38,294 bases of DNA, from positions 1 to 38,294 of the forward strand of contig JAHBMJ010003326.1 of assembly GCA_018398765.1 (NCBI GenBank), in the 5' to 3' direction. Under the pieces are notes generated by a model. The model was not told the origin of the DNA. It saw nothing but the letters and a program-made list of their open reading frames with translations, and searched no databases. Shown here piece after piece: positions 34,376 through 38,294 of the stretch. Every line of letters starts with the position of its first letter. Position 1 is the stretch's first letter. The DNA is from Chromera velia (Eukaryota > Sar > Chromeraceae). The translations under genes were made by a program, and so were the position numbers.

Positions 34376-34530
34376 GAGTTCACATTCACTCCTTCTGCAC
34401 TTCTCGTTGTGCAGATCGTATTCATAGACTACGTATTCACTCCTTCTGTAGTAGTCTTTGTAGAGTTCACATTTGCCCCCTGTACAGTTATCTTTGTAGA
34501 GTTCATATTCACATTACTACTTGCTGCATG
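34376..34530. repeat. Degenerate 36-bp tandem repeat, about four copies
   Basis: Units start GAGTTCACATTCACTCCTTC or a variant and recur every 36 bases, with 15 extra bases after the first copy. Because 36 is divisible by three, the plus strand reads as a 12-residue repeat (EFTFTPSALLVV, DYVFTPSVVVFV, EFTFAPCTVIFV) from an ATG at 34373. No other support for a gene exists, so it is listed as a repeat. Confidence 0.65.
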
Positions 34531-34589
34531 TCAGAGAGCTTCAGACGGAGAAACAGTTAAGCTAAGGTGTATGCGCGTCCATTCTGTTT

Positions 34590-34800
34590 TTCGCCGCGGG
34601 GGGGCGATGGAGCCGACGCCGCAACCGGCCCCAGTGTTTTTAGAGCAGCCTTAGTGAGCACCGCGGCTGTGCTGTGGTGCCTGCCCAAGCTTTCCGCGGT
34701 GCTAGCGCCGTGGTTCTAGCCTACTTCTGACCGTTTGCCGCCCCGCAGTGACAACCGTACCTCTCAGGGTGCAAGTCCAGGCCCGGCAGTAGACCGCGGG
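34590..34800. repeat. GC-rich patch with perfect 10-bp inverted repeat
   Basis: AGCACCGCGG at 34657-34666 is repeated in reverse complement at 34694-34703, with a 27-base loop. Further CCGCGG sites lie close by. The patch is sharply GC-rich inside an AT-rich island and resembles the patch at 35770-35925. Confidence 0.65.
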
Positions 34801-35265
34801 ATGGCCCGAAATATAAATCCCATCCTATTTTATAAAAGCTGGTTAAGGCGTTTTGAGGACAAAATGACTATTAAGTCAGGTAATAAAAAGAAAAACTGTA
34901 CATACATCATCAACTAGATCATCAATTGAACTATTATTCAATATTAGATTCAATAACCCTCAATATATTTAAATGAGTAGTAATAAAAATGAATCAAACT
35001 ATATTAAAATGATTATTCATGAATGTACACACCATGAAACATTGTTTGGCATTGTCAAATATAATATTAATTAATCAAACCACAGATCTGACAGAGAAAA
35101 GAAGGAAAAGGCGGGGAGTATTAGAAGCACAAAGTCTTCTCTCCTTGGGACTTGGAGATGCCTCAACCCATTTAACCCCCCCCCCTTATCATCTCTCAGC
35201 TACGTTTGACATATGTCTGTATACAAAGTAAATGTGCGATTGATATGCGATTGATATGTGATTGA

Positions 35266-35613
35266 TTATCGTTTTCTGAAGTCGCAGTCACTTTCATGAT
35301 CATCGGAATCCAGATCCGAGGTGCATTGATGAAGGAAAGCTGCATAGTTGGGGACTCGCCCTTATATGCGAGTCTGTCCCCTTGTCTGTACACCACTCCT
35401 CACCCCCCCTCTAACCAACAATCGGACCTCCTTTGCCACCGCAATGACAGAGGAGAATATAGATCTCTCCGACATATCTGTACCCACTTTGTCCTCTTGC
35501 TTCTTCTCAAGATGAGGGTCCGCAAGAGGCTCCCCCCCTTCCTTCTTTTCAATACCACCGCCTTCATTTTCTTCAAAATCCCCCTCGCTACCTGAAAAGT
35601 CGGACTCCGACAT
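35266..35613 (-). pseudogene. Acidic reading frame with one in-frame TAA (gene fragment)
   Basis: From ATG at 35613 the minus strand reads an acidic, disordered protein (ESDFSGSEGDFEENEGG, then LEKKQEDKVGTDMSERS). A TAA at 35362-35364 interrupts, and the same frame continues with another acidic block (TSDLDSDDHESDCDF) to TAA at 35266-35268. The similar acidic composition on both sides suggests one coding unit broken by a single stop. The acidic start is reminiscent of DNA transposase N-termini, but nothing catalytic is seen. Identity unknown. Confidence 0.3.
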
Positions 35614-35764
35614 CTCGTCTGACTCATCATATAGATGAATGTTCCTTTAACAGGTTAAGCCCGCTGCTCTCAGTTGATCGCTTGACAAGAATCTGTACAG
35701 CTCTTTGGGCTAAGAGCTATCAGAGCAACACTTGGCGGACTCGATCTCGATCCACGATCCATTT

Positions 35765-35930
35765 TTTTTTTCGATACCGCCGCGGAGAGAAAAAGGCGAC
35801 GGTCCCACCGCTCCGCGGTGGACCCACCGCGGAAACTTGCTCGACCGGCACTGCACCGCTCCGCGGCACGTTGTGGTCCTCCCCTTCTCCTCCAAGTTTT
35901 TTTTCCGCAGCGCGCCGCGGTGTCTAGAAA
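35765..35930. repeat. Cluster of CCGCGG palindromes able to form hairpins
   Basis: CACCGCTCCGCGGTG (35806-35820) has 6-bp arms around TCC. TCCGCGGTGG (35812-35821) and CCACCGCGGA (35824-35833) form perfect 10-bp arms with a 2-base loop. More CCGCGG sites follow to 35918. The cluster is bordered by T runs (35762-35771 and about 35897-35904). It resembles subterminal repeats of a small transposon. Confidence 0.65.
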
Positions 35931-36110
35931 CGCTGACCAGCCCGCGCCTAGGGGGCTGCACTGTGGGTATACCTAAGCTTCACCCCTAACTTTTCTTACA
36001 TCCTTTTACACTATATATTATATCCCAGATGAAACACATTCTAGAGTGTTATGTTGGGCTATTCTTAAGCTCTAATTCAACTTCAGTCTTGAGAAATGTC
36101 AGTCCAAAGT

Positions 36111-36716
36111 CGTGTCGCCAGGTTCTGTTGGGCTTGTTGCCTGTTGGGCTCTGTTGGGCCTTTCATTAGCTGCATAACAGGTTATGAAGCCCAACAGTGC
36201 CCAACAGAGCCCAACAAGGTCCTTTCCCTTCTTTACAAGCTTGTCTTACACGCCAGGTCCACGTATCAAAGCATATGAATACAACAGACACCATTCAAGA
36301 CATTCACTGCTGCACATTGGTGCAGTATAAGCCTGAAACTCTTCGTAAAACGTTCACAATATATCAAAGAAAATTGAGATAAACCTGCACACACAATATT
36401 ACTCAGAGAGGGGACTGTTTAAAAGAAAATGGATATGGGTTGAGAGGGAAGAGGCGGCTGGTGCTGCTGCTTCTGGGTCCTCTCTGGCGACCTGGGCTGA
36501 CTGCTAGAACACCAACAGTGTTTTATATTGTTTTAGTATTCTTCCAGATCATTCTCATCATCATGATTGTGCATGTTATGCATATTGGGAGTGTTTGTTG
36601 GGCTGTTAGGCCGTGTTGGGCTTTCTTGTTGGGCATGTTGGGCGCCCAACAGCTTCCCAGCAAGGTGAAGCCCAACAGTACAACAAGCCCAACAGCCCAA
36701 CAAAACCTGGCGACAC
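36111..36716. mobile_element. Foldback (MITE-like) element with GTTGGGC repeats
   Basis: The ends GTGTCGCCAGGTT (36112-36124) and AACCTGGCGACAC (36704-36716) are perfect inverted repeats and continue with variation. AAAGT occurs directly outside both ends (36106-36110, 36717-36721), as expected of a 5-bp target duplication. Each end also forms its own hairpin: TGTTGGGC words in the left arm (36125-36160) face GCCCAACA words (36188-36215), and likewise at 36594-36705. The interior (about 36220-36590) has no transposase, so any movement would depend on an enzyme encoded elsewhere. Confidence 0.75.
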
Positions 36717-36721
36717 AAAGT

Positions 36722-37390
36722 TTTTCATAAAAATGAATGCATGTTTCTAGCCCAATATAAAAACTAATGTTACTGTTATGTTTTTTGTAATTTATAGTTT
36801 TTGGTTTTTTATGAAACTTCTTGCATAACATTCCTAGATTTTTGTCTGTTTTTCTTTAAAGTCAGGGATCATGATCTACCTATATGTAGAGTGCGGCCCC
36901 CTAGGGCCCACGCGCGTGCATGCATGCAGCAGAAGAATAGCACTTCGAAGATTGACATTCAGAGGCAACAGTCTGAAAGTTTGTAACACAATTAGTTGCT
37001 AGCTAGCTATATGCCAGCTCTTCATATATTCTTCGGTGTAATATGGCCAGTGGGAAGTTGATTCGCTGGTCTTTAATGTGATCGGTTTGGACCACTACGG
37101 ATTAATTGTGGCCTTGATCGGAGAGCTTCAATGGAAACCTAGCTAGACTTTTGTTTCCACGAAGAGCTTCCAAGAGTTCTTCAAGCATCACGTCAGTAAA
37201 GCAGAAGTACCCCAAGTAAACAGATCAGTGCAGAATCTAGCTGAGAACAGTCCAGGACAACCTAAAGAATGGAGGACTTACAAACCGAGACATCCTCTAC
37301 CTCTCCTCAGGTTGCCCTCTTGACTAAATTGTTTTCTATCATCGCAACATCGGGCTATCTTGGTAACAAGTTCTTCTAGAAGATCACTTC
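36722..37390. other. AT-rich intergenic region
   Basis: AT-rich with CTAG words and one GC patch holding palindromic words (CCCCCTAGGGCCC, GCATGCATGC) at about 36895-36930. No gene is seen. Confidence 0.5.
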
Positions 37391-37391
37391 G

Positions 37392-38294
37392 TTGTCCCAC
37401 TTTCTAAAAGCGTTGCGCAAAGATGTGGGGATACTCAAGTGGTCTTGCCATTGCCACACTACGAAGGGAAGGGAGGAGGTCTGTGTGATCGGCACCTCTG
37501 CAGTGAAAAAAAATGATGTAGAACAACTTCAAACCCTCTGCTCATCCACCAAACTGAAGGCCCACTGGCGCCTTCCGACAGACAAGAAGGGGGAGGCGCT
37601 TCCCGCTGAAATGACATTAATTCAAATAGTAGCATGACTGGGCTTATTTCGGTGTTTGCGGCTTCTCCTTTCCCTTCATCCTCTTCTCCCCTCCACAGAC
37701 AACCTTTTCACTTCCCCTTCCGCTTGAAGATGCTGTTCTGCTCCATTCCATGAACATTTTCCTAGAGGGAAAACAGGTGGACTCAAACGGAATAAGTGAA
37801 GGGTTCCCATGGCTTTTCCACTCCCTTCAGCAAGGTCGGCTCAAAGAGGCCGCACTTCTGCTGACACATGGGGCACGGGTTGATGTTTAGAATTATAAAG
37901 GTGAGGAGGGAACGAAGAACTGGCGAAGTCTTACAAACAACGTTGGGTTGTTCAGCCACCCGCCTCTGCACGAAGTCGCAAACCTGCTGCACAATTTGCC
38001 CGAAGCCATACCGAAAGACCTCATTAGGCTCGTGGTGGAGCCTCAGGGGGGGAAAGTCAGAGGGTGCCTAGACTGGAAGGGGTATGGTGGTGGTTCCTTT
38101 TTTATGAAGCGTGGCACAGCTTTGATTGTCAGTGCCCACAACATCTCTAAAAACACCGCTCTTTCTCCCTGGCGCCTCTTTTTTGTCAGGTAACTAGTGG
38201 AAGCGGGGGCCGATGTGAGAGCGACAGATGAGAAAGAGCTATTGGCTTTGCACCTTCTTTCTATGAATAAATCGGCGGGCCCAAGGGATTCCTC
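37392..38294 (+). pseudogene. Ankyrin-repeat-like gene fragment with in-frame stops, running off the right edge
   Basis: An open stretch at 37392-37637 includes AVKKNDVEQLQTLC. After a likely acceptor (CTCCACAG, 37692-37699) one frame reads LFHSLQQGRLKEAALLLTHG, ARVDV, a TAG at 37888-37890, NYKG, then HEVANLLHNLPEAIPKDLIR, GTALIVSAHN, FFVR, a TAA at 38191-38193, and LVEAGADVRATDEKELLALH to the window end. AALLLTHGARVDVxNxKG and LVEAGADVRATDEKE are ankyrin-repeat wording, and in such repeats a Gln is common at the TAG position. Frame and similarity continue past both stops, so this is probably a decayed gene; an unrecognised intron could hide one of them. Ankyrin repeats mediate protein-protein contacts; no partner can be named. 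Confidence 0.45.

Overview
The window is nuclear DNA of a unicellular eukaryote. Genes are split by GT-AG introns, and a few introns start with GC or GTCAG. There is a U6 spliceosomal RNA gene and no operon-like packing. GC-balanced genes have long introns full of GT, CT and CA microsatellites, separated by AT-rich, CTAG-rich islands. Together with the gene content (expanded VPS8, eukaryotic pantothenate kinase, PHD-finger protein), this fits an alveolate or related alga. A chromerid such as Chromera velia is my best guess, but it rests on style and not on a marker gene.

Layout. 160-3480 (+): 3' part of a gene of unknown function with an acidic region and a CBM20-like (starch-binding) motif. 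3480-5411: no intact gene, turning AT-rich. 5412-12545 (-): a large VPS8-like gene (beta-propeller, alpha-solenoid, degenerate RING), expected to be a CORVET endosomal tethering subunit. It is divergent from 13108-19537 (+), a eukaryotic-type pantothenate kinase with about ten exons and an acidic insertion interrupted by an assembly gap. 19538-21011: AT-rich island. 21012-22511 (-): a four-helix membrane protein gene with an N-terminal domain like an uncharacterised bacterial family. It carries three in-frame TAG codons and looks decayed. 22512-23637: AT-rich island. 23638-29752 (-): a seven-exon gene that can be assembled in phase into about 892 residues: PHD finger, PhyH-type 2-oxoglutarate/Fe(II) dioxygenase with its ligands present, basic nuclear-localisation-like stretch, small C-terminal beta-rich domain. 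Its last intron holds about 52 copies of a 20-bp tandem repeat. 30129-30237 (-): U6 snRNA. 30745-32788 (+): a two-exon, 645-residue protein with a long hydrophobic helical segment, faintly like pore-forming helical domains. 32789-38294: mostly AT-rich island with a degenerate 36-bp tandem repeat, CCGCGG hairpin clusters, a decayed acidic reading frame, a foldback element with a 5-bp target duplication, and an ankyrin-like gene fragment with two in-frame stops that runs off the right edge.

The genes do not form one pathway: they are housekeeping (VPS8, pantothenate kinase, U6), putative chromatin (PHD-PhyH) and unassigned genes. The most novel items are the PHD-PhyH fusion and a recurrent decay pattern. 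In the AT islands, coding frames are broken only by TAG or TAA, in some cases where glutamine would be expected, and CTAG is abundant. This suggests C-to-T erosion of methylated sequence. Exon boundaries were set by reading splice motifs and codon phase by eye and have not been tested against transcripts.
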